Assembly (NCBI GenBank): GCA_001303695.1
Contig: LJUC01000006.1
Coordinates: 1-37,733, forward strand
DNA from: Phycisphaerae bacterium SM23_30
GTDB taxonomy: Bacteria > Planctomycetota > Phycisphaerae > Sedimentisphaerales > SM23-30
Direction of reading: 5' to 3'
Length of the DNA: 37,733 bases
Positions 8,169 to 17,004 of this stretch are shown in pieces. Positions within the stretch are counted from its first letter, which is position 1. Each line of letters starts with the position of its first letter. Below the pieces are notes generated by a model. It ran no database searches. It had not been told where the DNA came from and was given only the letters and a program-made list of their open reading frames with translations. Made by a program: the position numbers and the translations under genes.

Positions 8169-11100
8169 TTACTGCTGGAGTTGGGATCGCCTGGAATCGT
8201 AAGTTTTGATGATGAATAATGCCAAAGCCAGGCAAATATAGGGCAGTAAATAGCTTATAAGATAGTCCTGGGGATACGATCCGCACGACATGGAACAGCC
8301 GCCACCGCCCCCCACTTGAGGAGAAGAGGATAGTGGAGTCTGATTTAAGATGACAAATTGTGAAAAATGGGTGGTCTTAAAGCGAATTACATGTAAATCA
8401 GATGACAAAACAATCTGTTCGATATCAGACAATCCCGATTGGCTGTATGAGTCAATTGCCGGGTTGTACCAATATATGGTGCCAAGCTGATCGTTATCGG
8501 TTATCAGATAAGGTATCGTGATGGTAATGGGGACGGCAAATTCGAGGGGGCTGCTGGGGCCAAACTCATATGCAGCAAGTGGTGTGTTGGCAAAGGGGGG
8601 CGGGGCAGGATTTTTAATACCGTGAACCGATAACATAACATCGGACCATAAGGCATGAGGGGGCACTTCTATAGAGATGTCATTCAGGTCGGAGATATTT
8701 TCGGGAAGGGGACCGATCCGCCCTCCCTGAACGGCGGAGATAGGGCCGGCAATTATAACTGGATCAAGGATGGCAGTCAGCCCGGCATACTTGATAGATT
8801 CATCCGGGTCTGAGCCGTCAACCCACAAAATATATGGATTTTCATCATCATCGAGACCGATTACCGGCTGCTTTTGGGAACCGGTGTCATTGGTAACCAA
8901 GATGTTAACCGGGGAATCGGAGTTAATTTGAGCAAAATAGATATCGCTGTCGGTTCCATCAGCAGCGTTACGTTCATCCTGCCAACAGGCGAATATTTTC
9001 AGGTCTTGTCCGGAGCCGGCAAGTAATAAAGAAGGGGCAAACTGATGGGCATGAGAACAGTCATCAATAATGTTAACGCCTTCAACAGGTTCGGCCGGCA
9101 AGCCTTGGAAGATTCCTGCGTAAAAGATGTCCTTGTCGCCGCTAGCTTCATCGACCCAGAGCAGGTGCAGTTGGGAGATGTAAGGTTGTACGACTAGAAC
9201 GGGCGAAGATTGAGCGCCGATTTTATTTACTATCGGGACATTGGTCCACGGGCCTAGATTGGAGGCGGCGCCATAGATATCTTTGGACTCATTTCTGGAG
9301 TCGGACCAGACGACGTAAACGGTATTCTGGGCATCAATCGATATTGATGGTTCGATCTGGTCGTGATGATCGGAAGTCAGGGCGTATTCAGCGATCTCAG
9401 TAAAAAAGTTTGACGAGTACGCCAGATAGATATCCTGATTATTTTGGCGGTCATCCTGCCAGGCGATATAGATCCCATTTTGTTGATCGAGGGCGATGGC
9501 GGGTCGGCTCTGATGGTAGATGGAGGGGGTGATTATTTTTTCGGAGAAGATTATACCATCAATGGAGAAGGCCAGATAGATGTCCCAGTTGCCGTTTCGG
9601 TTGTCCTGCCAGGTAAGATAAATGGCGCCGTTGCTGTCGCAGGCTAAACGGGGATAACATTGATCGGCGGCATTGTCGGTAATCTTTATAGGCGGCGTAA
9701 GAGTATTAAAGGTCTGAGCCGATAATTTACTGAGATAAATATCTCGGGATCCATCAGGGCCGGCATCCCAAGCAGCCCAGACAATGTTGTGGTTTTGATC
9801 TATGACAGTAACGGGATGGTTTTTGGCAGAAGGCACCGTATCGACATCGACGCGGTAGGCAGTTCCGAAGGAGTACATTTCAGTCATAAAGGCATATTCA
9901 TAAGGGGGCATGGAATTACCCGACAAATCCTGAGCGCTGACGATGACGTCGATTTTTTGATTGTAGCCGAACATCGAGGCAGGTTGATATATAAACAAAT
10001 AATTATTATGATTGCCCATCCGCCGACAGGCGCCGGATTCGGAAATATAGTTATCAATATCACCATTATAAACCAGTTCATCCTCAATGCGGATTGTAAC
10101 CGAATCAGGATCTACACCCGCGCCGTAATCACTGATTTCGAGGGTGACCAAGCTGTTAAGAGGTATTTGCAGGTCATTCTTTTTGGGGATACAGTTGGTT
10201 ATAATCGGCGGATCAACATCACCGGCAAGGTGATTTACCTGGATGAGTATGGTTTGGCGTGCGTCGGTCTGGCCGTCGTTAGCAATGAAGGTTACCAGAT
10301 AAACGCCGCGGTTTTCCATGACGGGCGACCAGGAAAAGGTATCGCCAACAAAGGAAGCGAGAGGGGGCAGGTTTTCGGCAGTATAGGTTAATTCATCATC
10401 ATCGGGGTCCTCGGCATGTACAGCAAAAATCAGATGAGAGTCAACGTTGACGGTTTTATCATCGAGGGGATCAAAGACAGGTGCACGGTTTATATTATTT
10501 ACGACGATAGTGGCAGTTTGGGAGACCTGGTACTGGCCATCGTCGGCAGTAAAGACGACCGAATAGCTGCCGGCGGTATCATAACCCGGCTGCCAATAAA
10601 ATAATCCACCTTCAAAATAAGCGCCCGGGGGGAGGGCATCTGCGGAGTAACTGACAGGGTCGTTATCAGGATCGACGGCGTTGACGGTAAAGTGAAGCGG
10701 GATATTTTCATCAATAGAAAAGTCCTCAAAAGGGGGCAGCACCGGCGGTTGATTGGGTTGGTTAGGATCGGGATTCGCCGAGGCGTCGTTCACGGTGATA
10801 GTCACCATTTCATAGTCACGGTAAACGCCGTCGCTCACGACAAAAATGACGTAATAACGACCTGGGAATTCGGCAGTCCATTGGAAGCGATCATCGGTGA
10901 ATGCGGCATTACCAGGAAGATGCATGGCGTAATAGGAGAGGGTATCGCCGTCGTCATCGGCGGCTTCCATTGTGATATCAATAAAATCGCCCTGAGTTAC
11001 GGTTTTGTCATCGATAGGCTGCAAAGATGGTCGATGCATACCCTCGGCGACAGGGGGGTTATCGTCCAGCAATCCTGCTCGAAATGGTGAAGCATACGGG

Positions 11101-12920
11101 GAAAAACCATCGATAATTTCAATTTTTACATCTTCAAAATAATTATCCTGGTACTTGGTACAATCTAACCGGAAGACCATGCCGTGGGGGTTTGCCGGCA
11201 GGATTATGTTTACAGGTGCTATTCGATCCACAATCACATCGGCCAGGATATTACCGTAATCATCTTGTAAGACAGCCTGATAGCTTTCGCTACCTCCATC
11301 ACCTTTGAGTTCGATGGTACCGGCGGTAACGCCCGGGGGCATCCAGAGATAAAGAGGACAATCGGAACCGCACACATTTATTATACTTTTGCCATTGATC
11401 GCATAGGGCTGGGTGGCTCCCTCGAGTTTAAGGATATTGCGATCCGAATTCAAAACGATCGCATATATATCCGTTTCCGGTACGACGAAATTGAGCGTAT
11501 GCGTCTGCCCGTACATGATGGTGACATCCTGAAATATCTGGCCGAGGCTGTCTGAAATAATCAGGCGGGCAGCATCATTGTAGTCGGCCAATTGGATACA
11601 GGAAAGATTTAGCTGAATAGTATTTCCCTTTTCCGCGTACACAATAAGTTGATTGCGGTTACGGAAGTTCACAGATGTTTCTGCAGCAGCGGTATAGGGC
11701 GGCGGCATAACTCGTATGGTGGGGCTGTTGTCAATGGAATCCGGATGGATGACAGGGACCACGGTAAATTCATTAGGGATCAAAGGGCTTTGATAATCGG
11801 AATTGTTTGCCAAATTGTCCAACTCAAGGTTGGCTTGATTTATAGCATTCCAATAATCCTCCGGTTCACCTGACAAAGGGGCGTACCAGGGTTTAATGTA
11901 AGTTTCGAAAGTGTAGATGAAGTAACCGTCCATATCTTTGGCACAGTAATAGAGGTGTTCAGTAAGTCGAGGGGGGGGATATTTACTCTGCCAGAGGCCC
12001 ATAATATGCTTAACGGAGGTTCCAAAAGAGGCGAAATTCTCCAGGACTTCCTGCATAATAGGGGAGAAATAACCGTCGGTATAGGTACCGGCGTGCAAAA
12101 TAAAGAGGGGATTTTGCTCAGTGGCAAAGCCATCGACCAATCCCTGAGCGAACGGATATAGGTCGGTGACATCGTAACAACCGATAATAAGATCCGGATT
12201 GATTTGATGAATCTGTTCTCGGGCGTTTTGGGCCAATTGCTTTATCCCCTGGCGAAAATGTGCGTTATATTGATCCATAAGCCCGTTTTGTTCCAGGAAA
12301 CTTTCACGTTCGAATAAAGGAATCTGGCTGGACACACCGGTCTGCCGACAATATGCGTCGAAGCAATGGTCGCACATACAGGGCTTTTTGTAGACGGCGT
12401 CCAGTTCACTGGCATACAATTCATTATCGAGGATTATTCCCGCCATAGGATAGGTTAGAGACATCTGGGCTAGTTCACAGAAACAATTGGTCACAACCTG
12501 TTGGAATACCTGCGGTTCCATGGGGCAGGGCGCATTAGCGTTTCCGGTATAACTATGTTCAAATTGAACCCAAGTAGATTCGCTGTTGCCCCAAAAATCA
12601 ATTGTCGGCATAAATACTATGTCATGTTGTTGGCAGAGATTGGCCCAGTTCTGGATGTAAGAGATTGTTTGGGGAGCGAAAGTTTCTTGGGGGCGTTGAA
12701 TTTTCACTGCTGCCAGGTTCATACCCACCTCGGACATTTTGGGAACCAATTCCAAGCAAAACAGCGATAGGTATCCGGCACGAATCTTATGGCTCTCAAG
12801 ATATTCCCGAGCGTTGATATTATCATCAGCCAAAGTGTTACCGGCCCCCGGCCAGACGATTGCCAACAATCCCATTATGAGGCGGCATAATGTAATTTTG
12901 AATTTCCCTTTATCATACAT
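8169..12920 (-). CDS. Very large secreted protein: glycosidase-like domain, Ig-like repeats, beta-propeller repeats, C-terminal membrane anchor
   Basis: 1583 residues. A signal peptide spans ~1-32 (Lys-rich start, hydrophobic LIMGLLAIVW, TLA-DD). Residues ~45-370 look like a TIM-barrel glycosidase-type domain, with GIILDNELY at 162-170, CMCDHCF at 181-187 and GYFIYTFETY at 332-341. A beta-sandwich region follows (~410-615). Three Ig/cadherin-like repeats lie at ~630-898 (motifs such as DPDNDPVSY and PGRYYVIFVVSDG), and an SbsA-like Ig domain at ~903-1014. About seven propeller blades lie at ~1035-1382 with a W-x-D-x-R, DIYLA pattern. A ZU5-like region (~1400-1526) precedes GGGGGC, a membrane helix (~1554-1571) and a basic tail. 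Residues 45-620 are paralogous to the lipoprotein at 26219-28159. It is the last gene of the polysaccharide locus. Enzymatic activity is inferred, not shown. Confidence 0.85.
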   Translation of the reverse strand: MYDKGKFKITLCRLIMGLLAIVWPGAGNTLADDNINAREYLESHKIRAGYLSLFCLELVPKMSEVGMNLAAVKIQRPQETFAPQTISYIQNWANLCQQHDIVFMPTIDFWGNSESTWVQFEHSYTGNANAPCPMEPQVFQQVVTNCFCELAQMSLTYPMAGIILDNELYASELDAVYKKPCMCDHCFDAYCRQTGVSSQIPLFERESFLEQNGLMDQYNAHFRQGIKQLAQNAREQIHQINPDLIIGCYDVTDLYPFAQGLVDGFATEQNPLFILHAGTYTDGYFSPIMQEVLENFASFGTSVKHIMGLWQSKYPPPRLTEHLYYCAKDMDGYFIYTFETYIKPWYAPLSGEPEDYWNAINQANLELDNLANNSDYQSPLIPNEFTVVPVIHPDSIDNSPTIRVMPPPYTAAAETSVNFRNRNQLIVYAEKGNTIQLNLSCIQLADYNDAARLIISDSLGQIFQDVTIMYGQTHTLNFVVPETDIYAIVLNSDRNILKLEGATQPYAINGKSIINVCGSDCPLYLWMPPGVTAGTIELKGDGGSESYQAVLQDDYGNILADVIVDRIAPVNIILPANPHGMVFRLDCTKYQDNYFEDVKIEIIDGFSPYASPFRAGLLDDNPPVAEGMHRPSLQPIDDKTVTQGDFIDITMEAADDDGDTLSYYAMHLPGNAAFTDDRFQWTAEFPGRYYVIFVVSDGVYRDYEMVTITVNDASANPDPNQPNQPPVLPPFEDFSIDENIPLHFTVNAVDPDNDPVSYSADALPPGAYFEGGLFYWQPGYDTAGSYSVVFTADDGQYQVSQTATIVVNNINRAPVFDPLDDKTVNVDSHLIFAVHAEDPDDDELTYTAENLPPLASFVGDTFSWSPVMENRGVYLVTFIANDGQTDARQTILIQVNHLAGDVDPPIITNCIPKKNDLQIPLNSLVTLEISDYGAGVDPDSVTIRIEDELVYNGDIDNYISESGACRRMGNHNNYLFIYQPASMFGYNQKIDVIVSAQDLSGNSMPPYEYAFMTEMYSFGTAYRVDVDTVPSAKNHPVTVIDQNHNIVWAAWDAGPDGSRDIYLSKLSAQTFNTLTPPIKITDNAADQCYPRLACDSNGAIYLTWQDNRNGNWDIYLAFSIDGIIFSEKIITPSIYHQSRPAIALDQQNGIYIAWQDDRQNNQDIYLAYSSNFFTEIAEYALTSDHHDQIEPSISIDAQNTVYVVWSDSRNESKDIYGAASNLGPWTNVPIVNKIGAQSSPVLVVQPYISQLHLLWVDEASGDKDIFYAGIFQGLPAEPVEGVNIIDDCSHAHQFAPSLLLAGSGQDLKIFACWQDERNAADGTDSDIYFAQINSDSPVNILVTNDTGSQKQPVIGLDDDENPYILWVDGSDPDESIKYAGLTAILDPVIIAGPISAVQGGRIGPLPENISDLNDISIEVPPHALWSDVMLSVHGIKNPAPPPFANTPLAAYEFGPSSPLEFAVPITITIPYLITDNDQLGTIYWYNPAIDSYSQSGLSDIEQIVLSSDLHVIRFKTTHFSQFVILNQTPLSSSPQVGGGGGCSMSCGSYPQDYLISYLLPYICLALALFIIKTYDSRRSQLQQ

Positions 12921-12939
12921 TTATCGGACTCATGGAAAT

Positions 12940-12968
12940 ATTGTATATAACTTATCATCATAAAGCAA
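12940..12968 (-). promoter_or_regulatory. Putative sigma-70 promoter for the large secreted protein
   Basis: On the minus strand TTGCTT and TACAAT are separated by 17 bases, with an AT-rich spacer. The start codon at 12920 is only ~20 bases downstream, so the leader would be very short. This would let the last gene be expressed separately from the rest of the locus. Confidence 0.4.
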
Positions 12969-13384
12969 AATCACAGTGCGGCTTAAGGCAGGCAATCAAT
13001 ACCTTTTCTTTTTGAAAGTCGGAAGTAAGCTATATTGTGAGGGTTATATTTTGCCTAAATCACCTATCTTACATACTTTAATATATGATTCAGGATTATC
13101 TGATGCAAACGAGCCTTTCCCGTCAGAGGATACAATTTTGATTAATGAATTGATTTGATTTCAATTTTATCAGATAGGCAGTTTTTACGTCTTATCAAGT
13201 CTCAGGCTGGGAAGGTTATGGGACATATTTTACATATCGGTCCAATCATAAATAATTATAGAGCGCATGCGCTTTTTGAAGGGGCGAACAATTTGCGCAC
13301 AATCACTATGGTGGGATTTCCAAAACGGTTACAGGGATTATAGACGGGTTAGAGCGGTTTTCCGGTGTGTGGGAACTTTAATGA
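12969..13384. other. Gene-free gap upstream of the large secreted protein
   Basis: About 416 bases of AT-rich sequence between the ATP-grasp gene and the promoter of the large gene. Only short open frames of ~60 codons on the plus strand are present. They run against all neighbours, lack convincing ribosome-binding sites, and I recognise no protein family in them. No RNA gene or clear terminator is seen. Confidence 0.5.
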
Positions 13385-14374
13385 TTACCGCCAATTTTGA
13401 ATCGCGTCGAGGCTTTTTTGACAGGGTGTGATGATCTCATCCTGTTTCAGCATATAAATCCCTGCCCGGCATGAATTGATGTCGGGGGTGAGGGTTTCGT
13501 TTTTACACAGGGAGATAAGTTTGGCGGGGAATTTGGCGCCGGCAAAGTGCGAACAGGGATACCCCCCGCCGAAACGGGGATTCATTTCGAGTAGTTTGGG
13601 AACGCCGTTATCCATTATCACATCAACATCCATGGGGCCGAACAATCGAATTTTTTGGGCGATTTCCAGTCCCAGTTTTATCAACCGGGGATTATCCGTA
13701 CTGACGGCCTGATCCGTTTCGCCGGCGCGCATAGCGAGTTTTAATTTGCAAAATACACTAATAGGTCGATAATTCTTGTCCGAGAAGATATCATATCCGT
13801 ATTCTTGTCCCGGGAGATATTTTTGTATCATAGGATTAGGGCAGTTTTCAAAGGCATATTGCAATTGTTTTTCATTCTTGCAGTAAGTGATATCGGCGGA
13901 AGCGCTGCCATTACGCGGTTTGACCACCAAAGGCCAGGAAAGGCGCCCCTCGGCCAATAATTTTTTTGCCGGGGGTATAGTCGTCACGGTTTCGGGAACC
14001 GGGATATCGTTTTCTTTACCAAACTGATATGTTAAATATTTGTCATATGTTATTTGTACGGTTTGGGGCGGGGAAACAACCGCCATTATGCCCAAGTCAT
14101 CGAATTGTTGATGACGGGCAGCGAGAACTTCCAATTCCGGGTCAATCAAAGGCACCACCATATCAATACGATTCTTCTGGCATAACCGAATCAGCTGATC
14201 GATATAGTGCGGTTCGGTTACTTTAGGCATCAAAGCGCGGTTGTCACAGTATTGAAAAGCCGGGGCGTGTTTATTAGAGTCGGCGCCCCACACTTCGTCA
14301 CCGGGATCAAGGGCTTCTTTGAAATATTTTACCAGATACCCACGCCGTCCCACGCTCGACAACAATATTCTCAT
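13385..14374 (-). CDS. ATP-grasp ligase (CarB-like), FkbH/ACP module
   Basis: A 329-residue ATP-grasp protein resembling the carbamoyl-phosphate-synthase-type ligases found in polysaccharide loci. An N-terminal pre-ATP-grasp fold begins MRILLSSVGRRGYLVKYF. The ATP-binding part has WPLVVKPRNGSAS (Lys on the phosphate loop), the MIQKYLPGQEYG hinge, and metal-binding residues in DVDVIMDNGVPKLLEMNPRFGG. The family joins a carboxylate, through an acyl-phosphate, to an amine or thiol. It lies 49 bases downstream of the ACP gene, on the same strand as ACP, FkbH and GNAT. It may therefore form an amide bond on a sugar or handle the ACP-bound acyl group. The substrate is unknown. Confidence 0.82.
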   Translation of the reverse strand: MRILLSSVGRRGYLVKYFKEALDPGDEVWGADSNKHAPAFQYCDNRALMPKVTEPHYIDQLIRLCQKNRIDMVVPLIDPELEVLAARHQQFDDLGIMAVVSPPQTVQITYDKYLTYQFGKENDIPVPETVTTIPPAKKLLAEGRLSWPLVVKPRNGSASADITYCKNEKQLQYAFENCPNPMIQKYLPGQEYGYDIFSDKNYRPISVFCKLKLAMRAGETDQAVSTDNPRLIKLGLEIAQKIRLFGPMDVDVIMDNGVPKLLEMNPRFGGGYPCSHFAGAKFPAKLISLCKNETLTPDINSCRAGIYMLKQDEIITPCQKSLDAIQNWR

Positions 14375-14423
14375 TTAACGAGTCTCCTATGAACGACATC
14401 CAGGTATGGTTGTTTACCTGTTC

Positions 14424-14648
14424 TCAGGCAATGCCTTTTTCATCGAGAAATTTCTTTATCGCGCGTACGTCCGTTAGTTCAATGGCCTCGGCCGGAGTGA
14501 TCGAGACGTGAAATTGTCGCTGCAGGGCCATGATTAAGCCGACATGGGCCATGGAATCCCAACCGGCGACATTATATATGGACATCGAATCATCGATATG
14601 ATCCAGGTCGAATGATTCCTTAAATATTTTTTCGAGCTTTTGTTCTAT
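14424..14648 (-). CDS. Acyl carrier protein with apparent AUA start codon
   Basis: The frame encodes 74 residues: helix 1 EQKLEKIFKESFDLD, the phosphopantetheine site Ser32 in GWDSMAHVGLIMAL, then FHVSITPAEAIELTDV and helix 4 RAIKKFLDEKG. This is a complete ACP of the kind paired with FkbH-like enzymes. The frame meets a TAA two codons before residue 1. No ATG, GTG or TTG precedes helix 1, and the first in-frame ATG is codon 22, which would remove helix 1. The best start is ATA at 14646-14648, with AGGA nine bases upstream. It follows the FkbH stop by 21 bases, so translational coupling could help initiation. A sequence error is the alternative. Confidence 0.85.
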   Translation of the reverse strand: MEQKLEKIFKESFDLDHIDDSMSIYNVAGWDSMAHVGLIMALQRQFHVSITPAEAIELTDVRAIKKFLDEKGIA

Positions 14649-14669
14649 TTGTTATGATCCTATATATAT

Positions 14670-16457
14670 TTATTCATCTATTATTTTCAGATAGGCAAAA
14701 GTATGCGGATGAAATTTAGCGATCTCATATTTCCAAGATGTTTGGTTAGGAAGGTTTTCGTCTAGATTAAAGTACATTCGTTCCCAGAAATCGGCGACCA
14801 ATCTGTTTTTCGCGGTGGGTAAATATTCGGCGAGGATCGAGGTAATATTTTGTTTGGCGGCATCCTGCAGAATTCGATGCACCAAGGCGTCTTCGGCGCC
14901 GCGGCCGATGACACGACAGCTTATGAGAAAGGTGTCTATACGCCGGCAATTTTCTACTTGGTTGACCAAGGCTACGCCGACGGTGCCGTTATCGCCGAAT
15001 TTGTCCTTCAATCCCAGTACATATACGTACCAATCTTCAGCTTCGAGCATGGCTTTTATGTCCGCCTCGCAATATCGACGGGTAGTAAGATTGAATTGAT
15101 TGGTTCGCTGGGTCAATTGAGCTACTCGTTTAATATCCGACGATCGCGCCGAACGTACGGTGGCGACCATTTCCAAAGATTTTAAAAATTCTTCCAATGA
15201 TCCAACGGAGGTTTTAAGTTGTTCTCTCTGGCGTTGGGCGGCGTATATTTGACCGCGTTGGCGATCTTCAGGGGTAAGAAAGGTCTTGGCAAATTCATTG
15301 GTTTCCCGCAGGGTACGGGCATACAACGCCGGGTTTTCAGGCATTTCTATCGTGCAGATTTCCGGCAACATTTGACGCATCATAGCCCGCTCGGCAGGAT
15401 TGTCGTCCAGGAAGACGAAACTGTCGGTGGCGATGTTTAGTGTTTGGGCTATAAGGCGCATGTTAGATGGTTTATCCTGCCAATTAATTTCTAAGGCGGC
15501 AAAATGTTTTTCCCGTAAAACCATATGCGGATGTTTATGAAGCACTTCTATCACATCGTGGTGATTATTTTTACTGTTAAGGGCCAGAACGACACCCTGA
15601 TGATATAATTCGAGTATGGCATGTTGAAAATCGACGAATTCTCGACCGGGCGAATCGGGTCCCAACTGGATGTCGTCGAAGCCATCTTCGCCGATGATCC
15701 CTCCCCAGAGGGTATTGTCGCAATCCAGCACCAGACACTTGCGGACCATTCCCTTGAGGGCTTTAATATGGGAAGTGATTTTTTGGGCCAACAGGGGCAT
15801 AAAAGTTTCACTGAAAGGGTTTCGCGCCATATGCAGCATTTGGGGCGAAAGGGACCGGCGATAGCCGTGATAGGCGGCCAAGGAATCTAAATCAAAGATT
15901 TGAATATGCGGATCTTCGGCGAATTTTTCCACCAGCCGGCGATTGACACGACGGCCTAGAGCGGTTTTTTCATCGGGGATAATGTGCAGCGGCCAACCGG
16001 GAGAGGCAATCAAAGTATTTATAATCAGTAAGGAAGGAGTTTGTTTTTTAAAAGTGTTCGCCAGAGATGTTATCTGTCTAATTACCTCGTCTGCTATTTG
16101 GTTGGTGTTGGTCAGATTAGTTTTGGCGGCTAGGCTCTCCCATTCCATAAACAGGAAAGTAATTTCCGGTTCAAATGCATATAAGCTACTGTGGGGATTG
16201 AGAACTTCCTGTTGAAACTGTCCGTAACCAGCCAGGTAAGAGTCGAGCCAAATTCCTTGAGAGGCGGCGGCGGTTAAGGCATAATCACCAATCGGCTCCA
16301 TGGTGAACGAGCTTAAAAAGGCCGCCTTCACCTTAAAGTCCGCCACAACCTCACCGCCCGCCAACGCCGCCTTGATCTTCTGCGCCGCCCGCCGGTAAGC
16401 TAGCCAACCGCCGCTTTGTTCTGCATGTTTAATGATATCCTTAATACTCATCTTCAT
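14670..16457 (-). CDS. FkbH-like HAD-IIIC protein (putative glyceryl-ACP synthase)
   Basis: 595 residues. Known FkbH-type enzymes take 1,3-bisphosphoglycerate, dephosphorylate it and load glyceryl onto an ACP. Residues ~45-235 are an SGNH-like N-terminal region (IGDYALTAAASQGIW, then FLFMEWESL). The HAD domain has the nucleophile motif LDCDNTLWGG at 244-253, LNSKN near 297 and FLDDNPAER near 353. The C-terminal GNAT-like part has QRTNQFNLTTRRY and GLKDKFGDNGTVGV. An ACP gene follows directly, the usual partner. The ATG at 16457 lies inside the end of the GNAT gene (17-base overlap); a second Met two codons on is also possible. Glyceryl is the best-known cargo, but related acyl groups are possible. 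Confidence 0.92.
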   Translation of the reverse strand: MKMSIKDIIKHAEQSGGWLAYRRAAQKIKAALAGGEVVADFKVKAAFLSSFTMEPIGDYALTAAASQGIWLDSYLAGYGQFQQEVLNPHSSLYAFEPEITFLFMEWESLAAKTNLTNTNQIADEVIRQITSLANTFKKQTPSLLIINTLIASPGWPLHIIPDEKTALGRRVNRRLVEKFAEDPHIQIFDLDSLAAYHGYRRSLSPQMLHMARNPFSETFMPLLAQKITSHIKALKGMVRKCLVLDCDNTLWGGIIGEDGFDDIQLGPDSPGREFVDFQHAILELYHQGVVLALNSKNNHHDVIEVLHKHPHMVLREKHFAALEINWQDKPSNMRLIAQTLNIATDSFVFLDDNPAERAMMRQMLPEICTIEMPENPALYARTLRETNEFAKTFLTPEDRQRGQIYAAQRQREQLKTSVGSLEEFLKSLEMVATVRSARSSDIKRVAQLTQRTNQFNLTTRRYCEADIKAMLEAEDWYVYVLGLKDKFGDNGTVGVALVNQVENCRRIDTFLISCRVIGRGAEDALVHRILQDAAKQNITSILAEYLPTAKNRLVADFWERMYFNLDENLPNQTSWKYEIAKFHPHTFAYLKIIDE

Positions 16458-17004
16458 AAGTTTTCAAAAAATCCTCTTGCAACATACTCAATCTATATAC
16501 GGATATATATTTGCCGTCTTTATAATATTCGTCCCGCAAAACTCCCTCCCGCTGAAAACCGATTTTTTTCATGGTTATATAACTGGCAATATTATGTTCC
16601 AGTACGTCCCCCCATATTTTATGCAGATTTATGGTTCTAAAACCATACTCCATAAGACTCAATTCCGCTTCGTACATGATCCCCTTGCCCCAGAATTCCT
16701 TCTCCCCGATCAAAATATATATACAAGCCGAACGATTATGCCTGTTGATTTTACGAAAACCTGCAAAACCGATCAGTCGCTTCTCCTCTCGGCTGACTAT
16801 GGTTAGATCCAGTCGCGTCGCATCCTCTTGGGCTTTTTCAAACCATTGACGAGTCTTCTCCAGGGTAAACACCTCATGAACTATCAAAGTCGCATTAATA
16901 TCCGGATCATTCTGCCATTTCACCCGATTTGCCAGATCATCTACCTCCAGAGGCCGCAACAGAATATTGTCGGAAACAAGCTTTGGTTTTTCAATTCTTT
17001 GCAT
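16441..17004 (-). CDS. GNAT-family N-acetyltransferase (RimJ/RimL-like)
   Basis: A protein of 187 residues. It starts ILLRPLEVDDLANRVKWQNDP and has the acyl-CoA binding region IYILIGEKEFWGKGIMYEA and the C-terminal block NLHKIWGDVLEHNIASYITMKKIGFQREGVLRDEYYKDGKY, here listed as consecutive pieces typical of the Acetyltransf_3 group. Similar proteins N-acetylate amino sugars in surface glycan pathways. I chose the ATG at 17004, giving a 14-base overlap with the upstream sugar transferase; an in-frame start at 17085 would overlap it by 95 bases. Its stop overlaps the FkbH start. Acceptor unknown: an amino sugar or the FkbH/ACP product. Confidence 0.85.
   Translation of the reverse strand: MQRIEKPKLVSDNILLRPLEVDDLANRVKWQNDPDINATLIVHEVFTLEKTRQWFEKAQEDATRLDLTIVSREEKRLIGFAGFRKINRHNRSACIYILIGEKEFWGKGIMYEAELSLMEYGFRTINLHKIWGDVLEHNIASYITMKKIGFQREGVLRDEYYKDGKYISVYRLSMLQEDFLKTYEDEY

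Noticed and set aside
9789-10391. 200-codon plus-strand open frame inside the large secreted gene
   Set aside because: It is antisense to well-defined Ig and propeller repeats and resembles no protein family; it is an effect of codon bias in the real gene.
12976-13343. Two plus-strand ORFs of ~60 codons in the gap before the large secreted gene
   Set aside because: No homology recognised, no clear ribosome-binding sites, and orientation against the locus.
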